From positions 1-22,984 of IMG/VR virus record IMGVR_UViG_3300031626_000020: a stretch of 22,984 bases of DNA; one strand, 5' to 3'. Origin of the DNA: a virus. This document shows, in pieces, positions 1-5,702 of this stretch (positions within the stretch are counted from its first letter, which is position 1; every line of letters begins with the position of its first letter). The position numbers and the translations under genes were made by a program. A model generated the notes under the pieces. It did not search any database. It had not been told where the DNA came from and worked only from the letters and a program-made list of their open reading frames with translations.

Positions 1-183
1 GTCCGCTTTATAGGTGCAAACCTTCTTACCATTAATGACACAATCAAACTTTGGCTGTAACTTTAGGTCCTGGATTATCCCATCATCTAATCTTTGTTTT
101 AGATATTTATATCTTTCAGATTCCTTTTTGCTGTCAAACATAATGCCATCGACCTGGGTTCTAATAGCTTTATACTTTGTCAT
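1..183 (-). CDS. DUF1064-like nuclease-fold protein, partial (cut by left edge)
   Basis: I translated this by hand: 61 codons from an ATG whose complement is at 181-183, open to the window edge. The N-terminus has the arrangement I associate with DUF1064 (PF06356), a phage family with a predicted PD-(D/E)XK/RecU-like nuclease fold. The visible parts are VDGIMFDSKKESERY (residues 11-25, with E21 as the candidate first acidic residue), then LQPKF near residue 45 and GKKVCTYKAD at the edge. The remaining nuclease motif would lie just outside the window, so activity cannot be judged. The start overlaps the end of the upstream gene by 14 bp (170-183), so the two are probably translationally coupled in one leftward operon. 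Family membership is from memory of the pattern. Confidence 0.72.
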   Translation of the reverse strand, partial: MTKYKAIRTQVDGIMFDSKKESERYKYLKQRLDDGIIQDLKLQPKFDCVINGKKVCTYKAD

Positions 184-415
184 TTTTGCTACCCACCATT
201 TTATCTAATGCCTGGGCTATTTCATAATCTTTAACTAATAGCTTCTCACTAAATATGTTGTCATCAGATATTGAACCAGGCTGTCTACGTCTAAGAGCTT
301 CTCTTAAAATACTCTCAACTAGCCCAGCCATAGACCATCTTTCCTTCTTAGCCTGATACTTTAACATATCGTAACATTCTCTTGTTAACCTTAAATAAAG
401 TGGCACTACTTCCAT
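170..415 (-). CDS. Ribbon-helix-helix-like DNA-binding protein
   Basis: An 81-residue protein beginning MEVVPLYLRLTRECYD. A short beta-like stretch (VPLYLRL) followed by two helices (CYDMLKYQAKKERWSMAGLVESILREALRRR) is the layout of CopG/Arc-type ribbon-helix-helix proteins, which dimerise and bind operators. An upstream TTG at 436 is also in frame, but I chose the ATG at 415 because AGAGAG sits 8 bases before it. It is the first gene of the leftward operon and faces the early operon across the control region, so it could be an early regulator. The fold is inferred from the pattern only. The C-terminal half (from about residue 47) is acidic and not recognised. Confidence 0.6.
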   Translation of the reverse strand: MEVVPLYLRLTRECYDMLKYQAKKERWSMAGLVESILREALRRRQPGSISDDNIFSEKLLVKDYEIAQALDKMVGSKNDKV

Positions 416-464
416 TGTTATTTTCTCTCTGTACAAATTAATTATTTATTTTTACGTCTAGGTC

Positions 465-493
465 TTGTATTCTATATATCGATGTGCTATCTG
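465..493 (+). promoter_or_regulatory. Possible rightward promoter of the early operon
   Basis: TTGTAT (465-470) and TATCTG (488-493) are separated by 17 bases, and a TG lies one base before the second box (extended -10). The -10 match is weak. If real, transcription would start near 500, exactly on the first GAAC half-site, which fits repression. No better rightward promoter is visible between the divergent genes. Confidence 0.35.
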
Positions 494-497
494 TAAA
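469..497 (-). promoter_or_regulatory. Leftward promoter (sigma70-like)
   Basis: On the minus strand TTTACA (complement at 492-497) is followed after exactly 17 bases by TAGAAT (complement at 469-474). Each matches the sigma70 consensus at 5 of 6 positions, so a start near 462 would drive the ribbon-helix-helix and DUF1064 genes. The GAAC-type sites begin 3 bases beyond the -35 box, so a bound regulator could affect this promoter. Read by eye, without a scoring model. Confidence 0.6.
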
Positions 498-499
498 TA

Positions 500-525
500 G
501 AACATATGTTGAATGTTTGTAGAAC
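500..525 (+). promoter_or_regulatory. Triple LexA-type operator: GAAC-N7-GAAT-N7-GAAC
   Basis: Three half-sites GAAC (500-503), GAAT (511-514) and GAAC (522-525) repeat with an exact 11-base pitch. Alphaproteobacterial LexA is known to bind direct repeats written GTTC-N7-GTTC, which is GAAC-N7-GAAC on the other strand, so each adjacent pair here is a match or near match. The array lies between the divergent genes, next to the leftward -35 and at the presumed rightward start. A protein with a LexA DNA-binding domain is encoded at 5475-5702. A related site is at 2741-2755. Confidence 0.55.
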
Positions 526-540
526 GTATGAATTTTATGA

Positions 541-555
541 GGAGGTAAACTAATG
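541..555 (+). promoter_or_regulatory. Strong ribosome-binding site, recurring module
   Basis: GGAGGTAAACTAATG combines a full Shine-Dalgarno with the ATG of the first early gene. The same tail, AAACTAATG, recurs at the next three gene starts (832-845, 1149-1162, 1451-1464). Confidence 0.8.
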
Positions 556-843
556 AAAAAGACAGTAACAGTATCATTTGAAAATAAAGAATATTGTTTT
601 CCTTATTATAGAGATTTAGATAGTAAGGAAGTTGATTTTTTAAATATTCCTAAAATTACTAAATTAATTAAAACAAAAAGTCGTAATGGCAATGCTTTTA
701 CTAGAAGGCAACCCGTTATGGATAAAACAGTAATTGAAAATATAATTCGATTAGGTACTGAAAAAGTTCATTTGTTGACTAGATATTTAAAGGATGAAAT
801 TTCACTAGAAGAATACAAGCAATATTTAGATGGAGCAAACTAA
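553..843 (+). CDS. Hypothetical early phage protein, 96 aa
   Basis: I do not recognise this protein. It is lysine-rich and markedly AT-rich in codon use, starts MKKTVTVSFENKEYCFPYY, and its second half is predicted helical (from about residue 57, DKTVIENIIRLG onward). No membrane segment or signal peptide is visible. The start is secure because a strong GGAGG lies just upstream at 541-545. It is the first gene of the rightward operon, directly behind the candidate operator array, so it is expected early. Its stop overlaps the next start as TAATG, and its last residues, DGAN, are encoded by the ribosome-binding module of the next gene. Confidence 0.75.
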   Translation: MKKTVTVSFENKEYCFPYYRDLDSKEVDFLNIPKITKLIKTKSRNGNAFTRRQPVMDKTVIENIIRLGTEKVHLLTRYLKDEISLEEYKQYLDGAN

Positions 844-845
844 TG
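832..845 (+). repeat. Coupling module GGAGCAAACTAATG, copy 1
   Basis: The module is at once the C-terminal codons GAN-stop of the upstream gene, the Shine-Dalgarno of the downstream gene and the overlapping TAATG stop/start. Identical copies lie at 1149-1162 and 1451-1464. Confidence 0.85.
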
Positions 846-1160
846 AGAGCAATAGTTAAAAGTGCCATGAAAGTTGGGGAACTATCCAATCAGTTTATAG
901 ATATTGACAACATTACTTGGAAACAAGTTGATGAGTTTGTAACTGATGCTTACATGGTTAAGGAAGCTGAATATCATTTAGAGATAGCTATCGAATGGTT
1001 AGAAGAATTGACTTCTGATGATGAAGATCATGCTATGTGGCTTAAAGATTCCAAGCAACTCAAAAGATTTATCAAGACCTGGAAAGGCAAATGCCAGCCA
1101 CATAAGAATGATGGTGTTGCATGGGAAGAACTAGAACTATTAATAAAGGGAGCAAACTAA
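843..1160 (+). CDS. Hypothetical acidic early protein, 105 aa
   Basis: Not recognised. It is acidic and largely helical in appearance, with a D/E-rich centre (residues about 41-63, including WLEELTSDDEDHAMWL) and a basic patch after it (KQLKRFIKTWKGK). No membrane segments or catalytic motif are visible. The ATG overlaps the previous stop (TAATG) and is preceded by GGAG, so the start is secure. It ends in IKGAN like the next gene, because the following ribosome-binding module supplies those codons. It is co-transcribed with the flanking small genes and the recombinase. Confidence 0.75.
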   Translation: MRAIVKSAMKVGELSNQFIDIDNITWKQVDEFVTDAYMVKEAEYHLEIAIEWLEELTSDDEDHAMWLKDSKQLKRFIKTWKGKCQPHKNDGVAWEELELLIKGAN

Positions 1161-1162
1161 TG
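1143..1162 (+). repeat. Coupling module, extended 20-bp copy 2
   Basis: ATAAAGGGAGCAAACTAATG is identical base for base to 1445-1464. It encodes the IKGAN-like end of one protein and carries the Shine-Dalgarno and start of the next. Confidence 0.85.
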
Positions 1163-1462
1163 AAACTAGCCTTCATAATCATTCCACATGAAACTAAGCT
1201 GGGCAGTATGAAAAATCTGCTCAGTAAAACCATTGAGGCATTTTATATGCAATTTGGTGGATGTACACATTATCCGGTGACCGGCATATGGAAAGGTCAT
1301 TTAGATGGTCTTCCATGTGAAAAGATCGAGGTGGCTTTAGAAGATAATGAGCAAAGCGAGTTCACAGATATCTGCACAGATGTAGCTATGAAATGTGGAT
1401 CTCTATATGTCATGGTCCAATATCCTGGTGGTGACATACAATTTATAAAGGGAGCAAACTAA
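1160..1462 (+). CDS. Hypothetical small alpha/beta protein, 100 aa
   Basis: A longer reading from an ATG at 1121 is possible, but I chose 1160 because GGGAG (1148-1152) and the overlapping TAATG match its two neighbours exactly. The protein begins MKLAFIIIPHETKLGSM and has alternating hydrophobic strands and helices. The pieces FGGCTHYPVTGIWKG and SLYVMVQYPGGDIQFI recall small stand-alone proteins of unknown function in which an FGG-x-T-x-x-P-x-x-G-x-W stretch precedes a C-terminal strand pair. That resemblance is from memory and weak. No catalytic residues can be named. It is translationally coupled on both sides. Confidence 0.75.
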   Translation: MKLAFIIIPHETKLGSMKNLLSKTIEAFYMQFGGCTHYPVTGIWKGHLDGLPCEKIEVALEDNEQSEFTDICTDVAMKCGSLYVMVQYPGGDIQFIKGAN

Positions 1463-1464
1463 TG
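1445..1464 (+). repeat. Coupling module, extended 20-bp copy 3
   Basis: The same 20 bases as 1143-1162, here forming the junction between the 100-aa protein and the serine recombinase. Confidence 0.85.
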
Positions 1465-2208
1465 GCAGTCAAAACGACAGCCGGGCAAGAACACACCGGC
1501 ACATACTTTGCTTATGTCCGAGTATCAACAGATGACCAGGATGTAAGAAGACAAGAGATGGAGATCCTCAAATGGCTCAATGGTGGTAATCATTCAGTCG
1601 TTTGGTTTAAGGAAGAGGGTGTGTCAGGCACAATAGATCCGGAGCATAGACCAAAGCTTAGTCAATGCATTGAAACAGCCAAGGCTATGAATGGCACTAT
1701 TATTGTAGCTGACTTGGACAGATTCAGTCGTACCATGTGGCATACTTTAAAATTCTTTGAAACTATTCTTAAAAAGAATGCTGTTAAACTTATCGTCTGC
1801 GATGATCCGACCTTGTCTGACAATAAAGAAAGATTTTATATGAAGGCATTATTCGCTGACTTTGAACGTGATAAGATTTCTAAAAGAACCAAATCAGGTC
1901 TTGCAAGAATAAAAGGGGAGCTAATAGAGAAGGGCAGTATTATCTCATCTAATGGCAATCGTATCACTAAGCTTGGTATTCATAATGAAATGGACAAGGC
2001 TAGAGCTTCAGCTTCGACAGCCGTCAAAACCATTGCTGATAACTTTGCGACTAAAATAGCTCCTACAGTTAATAAAAGATTAAAAGCTGGTGAAAGCTAT
2101 AGAGAAATTGCCCAGGAACTAAATGAACTTGGTGTACCGACTGCAAGAGGCGGTAACTGGCACGCATCATCGGTCAGAAACATAGCAAAAAGATTGGGAA
2201 ATAAATAA
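1462..2208 (+). CDS. Serine recombinase (resolvase/invertase family)
   Basis: A 248-residue small serine recombinase, a family that cuts and rejoins DNA through a phosphoserine link. The catalytic domain is intact: YVRVST carries R20 and the nucleophile S22, and DLDRFSR carries D86, R87 and R90. FADFERDKISKRTKSGLARIK (about residues 131-151) is the usual start of the long E helix. The C-terminal part (about 205-245), with SYREIAQELNELGVPTARGG and WHASSVRNIAKRL, is the DNA-binding helix-turn-helix region. The size excludes the large serine integrases, so resolution, inversion or accessory recombination is more likely than classical integration. It looks richer in GC than the gene at 553, which could mean a separate origin. 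Coupled by TAATG at both ends. Confidence 0.93.
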   Translation: MAVKTTAGQEHTGTYFAYVRVSTDDQDVRRQEMEILKWLNGGNHSVVWFKEEGVSGTIDPEHRPKLSQCIETAKAMNGTIIVADLDRFSRTMWHTLKFFETILKKNAVKLIVCDDPTLSDNKERFYMKALFADFERDKISKRTKSGLARIKGELIEKGSIISSNGNRITKLGIHNEMDKARASASTAVKTIADNFATKIAPTVNKRLKAGESYREIAQELNELGVPTARGGNWHASSVRNIAKRLGNK

Positions 2209-2690
2209 TGAATGATATCAAAGTACATGAAAATTCAGTTAAAGAAATACATCAGCATTTAATACGAAAATATAACCAAGCTATTATTCAAGTTGAAATG
2301 ACTTTATATCAAGGTCGAAAAACTCGTAATAAAACTAAAATACAAGCTTATATAAATTCAACTAGCTTGCGTTATGGTTTTTGCTTTTGGATGATGTCAA
2401 GTTACTATGCCAACCAACATTACACGATTGGTTATCTTGTAAAAGAAATGCACTCAACACGTCAGTCAATTTCGACTGTGATTTCAGAGTGTGAAGCTGA
2501 AGGCTGGATAGATGTTATTCGCACAAAAAATTCGGTCAAATGTACAGCATCACAGCCAATGATAGAGGTTTTTGAGGAGTTCATGCTTTTTAGACGAAAC
2601 GAGGTTAAAAGTGTGATTGGTTATGCTTTTCAAAATCTTACCAACTTTGAGAAATTGATGTCAAAGGACTTTACACAAGAAGATGAATAG
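2208..2690 (+). CDS. Winged-helix DNA-binding protein (MarR-like)
   Basis: A 160-residue protein with a central winged-helix region (about residues 55-125). YTIGYLVKEMHSTRQSISTVISECEAEGWI reads as a helix-turn-helix, and IDVIRTKNSVKCTAS as the wing. This arrangement recurs in MarR-like phage regulators that include the SRQSIS-type recognition helix. The basic N-terminal part (GRKTRNKTKIQ, near 36-46) may contact DNA. The ATG overlaps the recombinase stop, and GGGA upstream is a modest ribosome-binding site. It is the last gene before a 91-base intergenic region with a second operator, so it closes the first early sub-operon. Its target is unknown. Confidence 0.65.
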   Translation: MNDIKVHENSVKEIHQHLIRKYNQAIIQVEMTLYQGRKTRNKTKIQAYINSTSLRYGFCFWMMSSYYANQHYTIGYLVKEMHSTRQSISTVISECEAEGWIDVIRTKNSVKCTASQPMIEVFEEFMLFRRNEVKSVIGYAFQNLTNFEKLMSKDFTQEDE

Positions 2691-2740
2691 GTATCAAACT
2701 AGTATGCATTGTTAGATGTTTTTTTTTGTGTTTAGCTATA

Positions 2741-2755
2741 GAACATCTTACGAAG
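2741..2755 (+). promoter_or_regulatory. Second LexA-type operator: GAAC-N7-GAAG
   Basis: GAAC (2741-2744) is followed after 7 bases by GAAG (2752-2755). The context ATAGAACAT is identical to the left part of the 500-525 array. The site lies 26 bases before the start of the gene at 2782, in the only sizeable gap of the early operon. Its left part also belongs to an inverted repeat, AGATGTT (2714-2720) with AACATCT (2742-2748). Confidence 0.45.
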
Positions 2756-2781
2756 AAAGATAGATAGAGAGGAGAAGATTA

Positions 2782-3309
2782 ATGAAACCTTATGTAAACA
2801 AATATAAAACGAATGACCCGGTAAAAGATCCAAACGATCTTAGAGGTCATAACCAACCACCAGGAGCCGGTGTTCCTGAATACGACAGTAAGATTGCTGA
2901 TGATTATTTTGATAAAATGCCGGTTGGTGCAATTATGAAAAAACGTATTAAAGAAACGGGCAAGTTCACCGGCAAGGAACTTAAAGATGGGTTAGTGTTT
3001 CCAACCTTAACTGGTCCTCAAAAAGAAAAGCTTGCAAGAATGCTTCTCGATGGAAAGGATTATCTTCAGTATCGTGATTTAAGAGTGGCTTGCCGAATGA
3101 CTATCCCAATCGTTGATATCACTATGATTGCTTCAGCTTCACGAATTTTTATGGAGCTTGGTCGCACCTTACGAGAAATCAAAAGGGATACAACCAAGTC
3201 AAAATTTGAACGGGTTATAAAAGCCCAAGAAGCGATAGTAAGTGCCAATGGTACAATTAAGTTTAAACATGGATTATATGAAATGTTAGGTGTACATTCC
3301 CTAAGATGA
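2782..3309 (+). CDS. Hypothetical early phage protein, 175 aa
   Basis: Not recognised. The first 45 residues look unstructured and polar, with RGHNQPPGAGVPEYDSK, a proline/asparagine-rich leader often seen in phage proteins. The rest is basic and helical, with KERIK/KREIKR-like stretches (FMELGRTLREIKRDTTKSKFERVIKAQEA near residues 121-149), consistent with nucleic-acid or protein binding. No catalytic motif or membrane segment is visible. The start is supported by GAGAGGAG (2767-2774). It is the first gene after the second operator and is joined by an ATGA overlap to a very short gene. Confidence 0.75.
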   Translation: MKPYVNKYKTNDPVKDPNDLRGHNQPPGAGVPEYDSKIADDYFDKMPVGAIMKKRIKETGKFTGKELKDGLVFPTLTGPQKEKLARMLLDGKDYLQYRDLRVACRMTIPIVDITMIASASRIFMELGRTLREIKRDTTKSKFERVIKAQEAIVSANGTIKFKHGLYEMLGVHSLR

Positions 3310-3449
3310 CCTATTTTTTACAACCAACTATCAATGACTTAAAGATCGCAAAACTAGATATGGTATGCATTCTGCCTGACCCGTCTAGAGCTTGCACATT
3401 AAAAATAAATAATGGAGAAAATAAATATGAAGTTATATCAACACGTTAG
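3306..3449 (+). CDS. Tiny hypothetical protein, 47 aa
   Basis: Translated by hand. It starts with an ATG that overlaps the previous stop as ATGA (3306-3309) and runs to TAG at 3447-3449. The product begins MTYFLQPTINDLKIAKLDMV and contains two cysteines. Its 3' end overlaps the start of the next gene by 23 bases. The ATGA coupling and the fact that it fills an otherwise empty gap in a tightly packed operon are the only support. No family is recognised. Confidence 0.45.
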   Translation: MTYFLQPTINDLKIAKLDMVCILPDPSRACTLKINNGENKYEVISTR

Positions 3450-3675
3450 GGAAGACCTTTTTTTAAATTATAGTGTTTGTCGCATAATATATACTAAGTC
3501 AGACCCAGCGACTCGGCTTTTTGCTATCACCCCTCTAGCTCTTATAATGCTAACTAAGCTATTTGGTTATGCTTTACTCACCTTTATGGCATTGGCTACA
3601 ATCTACTACACACTACATATGGTATGCCTTATAGACGATGCGTGCTTTGCCCTTAACTATGGAGTGAAGCTATGA
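3427..3675 (+). CDS. Small membrane protein, 82 aa
   Basis: An ATG at 3412 is also in frame, but I chose 3427 because GGAG at 3414-3417 is then correctly spaced (9 bases). The protein has a short basic, polar start and then a long hydrophobic region (about residues 32-68), ALIMLTKLFGYALLTFMALATIYYTLHMV, that could form two closely spaced membrane helices. It is cysteine-containing near the end (VCLIDDACF). Function unknown. Its stop overlaps the start of the exonuclease gene (ATGA at 3672-3675), so the two are probably coupled. Confidence 0.65.
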   Translation: MKLYQHVREDLFLNYSVCRIIYTKSDPATRLFAITPLALIMLTKLFGYALLTFMALATIYYTLHMVCLIDDACFALNYGVKL

Positions 3676-4595
3676 AGTGGTCTAATGATGCAGACGAATT
3701 AGGAGCTTCTAAAGTAGGGGCTATCGTAATGGGTGAAACACCTTTCCAAACTAACGAAGCCGTCAGGCAAATCGTTTTAAATGCTAAAGCTGGTGTTCAA
3801 TCTATTGATGATGGTCTTTACCAGGATGCTAAAGATAGAGGTAACTATCTAGAACCAACCTTAACTGAATGGGCAAGTGACAAGTTAGATAATCTATGCC
3901 CGGATAATGTGGTTTGTAATTACACTCCGCCAATTGATGCCCATCGTATAAAAGAAATGAGGCTGTGTGCTTCTCTTGATGGTATATTAGAAGTGGTAGG
4001 CGGAGAACTTACTATTCCTAATCCTCAAGGTGATGACATAAGTGTATCAGGCTTTGGTGCATTAGAAATAAAAACTGATGGCTGGGATGATGGACCGCCA
4101 AGAGCCGACCAGGTGATTCAGTTACAAACTCAGATGTTATGTGCCGGTTTTAAATGGGGAGTTATTGCTAAACTTGGACCAAAATTAAAATTTACCCTTT
4201 TTCCATATAGGCTAAGTGAAAAGCTTGTAGGCATCATAATAGAAAAGGTTGCTGAATTTTGGGATAGGGTTGATAGGGATCTTCCTTACCCACCAATTGA
4301 TAATGGCAAGCCGGACAGCATTTCATTAGATTCAATGGAAACTAGAGATGACGTTATACAAATTATAACCGATTACAATCAATGCAAAGCTGAAGAAAAA
4401 GCCTGGAAATTAAAAAAAGAACAATGCCAGGAAGCCTTGGAGCTAGTGCTTGATGAGGTTGATGCCGAGTATGCAACCATTGGTGAATATAAAATTTCTT
4501 TCCCAATCATTAAACGTAAAGCGACACCGGAAAAAATAGTGCCAGCTAAACCATCAACCGAACATAGACGATTTTCAATTGAGGAGAATAAATAA
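3672..4595 (+). CDS. YqaJ-like phage exonuclease
   Basis: A 307-residue protein with the motifs of the YqaJ/lambda-exonuclease group (PD-(D/E)XK fold), which resects linear double-stranded DNA to feed single-strand annealing. In order: RGNYLEP with E61, CASLDGIL with D103, GALEIKT with E132 and K134, and DQVIQLQTQM with Q147 and Q150, the conserved glutamine helix. The first residues, ASKVGAIVMGETPF, match the usual start in which the enzyme recognises DNA. The C-terminal 80 residues form a charged helical tail. It is followed directly (shared TAATGA) by a RecT-like gene, the standard partner. The sequence shows no broken motif. Confidence 0.88.
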   Translation: MKWSNDADELGASKVGAIVMGETPFQTNEAVRQIVLNAKAGVQSIDDGLYQDAKDRGNYLEPTLTEWASDKLDNLCPDNVVCNYTPPIDAHRIKEMRLCASLDGILEVVGGELTIPNPQGDDISVSGFGALEIKTDGWDDGPPRADQVIQLQTQMLCAGFKWGVIAKLGPKLKFTLFPYRLSEKLVGIIIEKVAEFWDRVDRDLPYPPIDNGKPDSISLDSMETRDDVIQIITDYNQCKAEEKAWKLKKEQCQEALELVLDEVDAEYATIGEYKISFPIIKRKATPEKIVPAKPSTEHRRFSIEENK

Positions 4596-5500
4596 TGAAT
4601 AGTTTTAAAACTAATTTAATACCAACTAACATTGATCAGGCTATGAGGATCTCAGAAATGTTTTCTAAGTCTGACCTTGTGCCTGATAGTTATAAAAATA
4701 AACCAGCTAATATCTTTTTGGCTGTGTCGGCTGGAGCTTCCCTTGGGCTGGCACCTTTCCAGGCAATGCAGAACATAGCTGTTATAAATGGTAAGCCATC
4801 AATATGGGGCGATGCTTTACTGGCTATGGTTCGCAATGATAGAAGGTGTTTATCAGTTAAAGAAACAATTGATGGTGAAGGCAAAGCTAGAACAGCAACT
4901 TGCGTAGTATCCAGGTTAGCCCCTAATGGAGAAACAGAAGTTATTAGTTCCAGCTTTTCTATGGGTCAGGCACAAAGTGCTAATTTATTAAATAGACCAC
5001 CTTGGAAATCCTATCCTGATCGAATGCTTCAAATGAGGGCTAGGGGCTTTGCTTTGCGTGATGCGTTTGCTGATGTTATCGGTGGATTAATTACTGGAGA
5101 AGAAGCTGAAGACTATCCGGTGCCTAAAGGTGCTGTACAAGAGCTAGAGAAGACCTCTAAGTTTGATAAGGATGCTCGAAGCATTGATGATATAGTTGGA
5201 GAGCTTACGGCTCCTGACGAGTCTGAAATCGAGCTTGCATGGATGATCAATACACCAGGCAAAGATCCAGTAAAATTAAATAATAAAAATGACTTTGTTT
5301 TAAAGTACATTGAAATCATGCAGATAGTGGACAGAAGTAAAATGTGGACCGCTGAAATTAAAAGGCAAAAATATTCTGAGCTTAAAACTAAAAACATGGA
5401 GATGTTAGAACAGCTTAGAAATAGTGACTTTGGTTTAATAGAAGAAATAGAAATGGAAGAGGGGAGATTGTTTGATGTCAAAGATGCCATTAACTCCTAA
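4595..5500 (+). CDS. RecT-like single-strand annealing protein
   Basis: A 301-residue protein of the RecT/Redbeta-type recombinases, which coat single-stranded DNA and anneal complementary strands. The conserved core covers about residues 40-175: LGLAPFQAMQNIAVINGKPSIWGDA (49-73), then PPWKSYPDRMLQMRARGFALRDAFADVIGGL with the typical arginines. The C-terminal 110 residues are acidic and helical and less conserved, as usual for the family. GAGGAG lies before the ATG, which overlaps the exonuclease stop. The last 26 bases overlap the mini-LexA gene in another frame. Together with the exonuclease it forms a two-gene recombination module. Confidence 0.88.
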   Translation: MNSFKTNLIPTNIDQAMRISEMFSKSDLVPDSYKNKPANIFLAVSAGASLGLAPFQAMQNIAVINGKPSIWGDALLAMVRNDRRCLSVKETIDGEGKARTATCVVSRLAPNGETEVISSSFSMGQAQSANLLNRPPWKSYPDRMLQMRARGFALRDAFADVIGGLITGEEAEDYPVPKGAVQELEKTSKFDKDARSIDDIVGELTAPDESEIELAWMINTPGKDPVKLNNKNDFVLKYIEIMQIVDRSKMWTAEIKRQKYSELKTKNMEMLEQLRNSDFGLIEEIEMEEGRLFDVKDAINS

Positions 5501-5702
5501 ACAATTAAATGTTTTAAAATTTATAAAATCTTTTTATATAGAGCATGAGTATATGCCAACATACATGGAGATTTGTGAATCATTAAATATGAAATCAACT
5601 AGTTCAGCTTTCCATTATGTCAATAGCCTGGATAAGAAAGGGCATATTAAAAGATTTAAAGAAGGAAAGTATGGAGGCAATAGAGCTATAGAACTTATAT
5701 AG
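5475..5702 (+). CDS. Mini-LexA: LexA DNA-binding domain without peptidase domain
   Basis: A 75-residue protein matching only the N-terminal winged-helix domain of LexA (PF01726). It has the opening LTPKQLNVLKFIKSFYIEHEY, then MPTYMEICESLNMKSTSSAFHYVNSLDKKG as the helix-turn-helix, and a short wing ending in NRAIELI. Full LexA is about 200 residues and has a self-cleavage Ser/Lys domain, which is wholly missing. The stop is clean and the adjoining region encodes the lysozyme on the other strand, so this is not a recent break. I chose the ATG at 5475 (GGGGAG at 5461-5466) over the TTG at 5472. It closes the recombination operon, and GAAC-N7-GAAC-like sites at 500-525 and 2741-2755 are likely targets. 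Confidence 0.8.
   Translation: MSKMPLTPKQLNVLKFIKSFYIEHEYMPTYMEICESLNMKSTSSAFHYVNSLDKKGHIKRFKEGKYGGNRAIELI

Noticed and set aside
14-208. Plus-strand open frame of 64 aa
   Set aside because: It is the antisense shadow of the DUF1064-like gene, which has clear family motifs on the minus strand.
1121-1159. Longer N-terminus for the 100-aa gene
   Set aside because: The ATG at 1160 has the same ribosome-binding module as its neighbours, and the extra residues overlap the previous gene without similarity to anything.
2719-2727. Run of nine T as a rho-independent terminator
   Set aside because: No stable GC-rich stem precedes it; the only inverted repeat encloses the run instead of preceding it.
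5113-5490. Minus-strand open frame of 125 aa
   Set aside because: Lies opposite the RecT-like gene, serine/leucine-rich low-complexity translation typical of antisense shadows, no ribosome-binding site.
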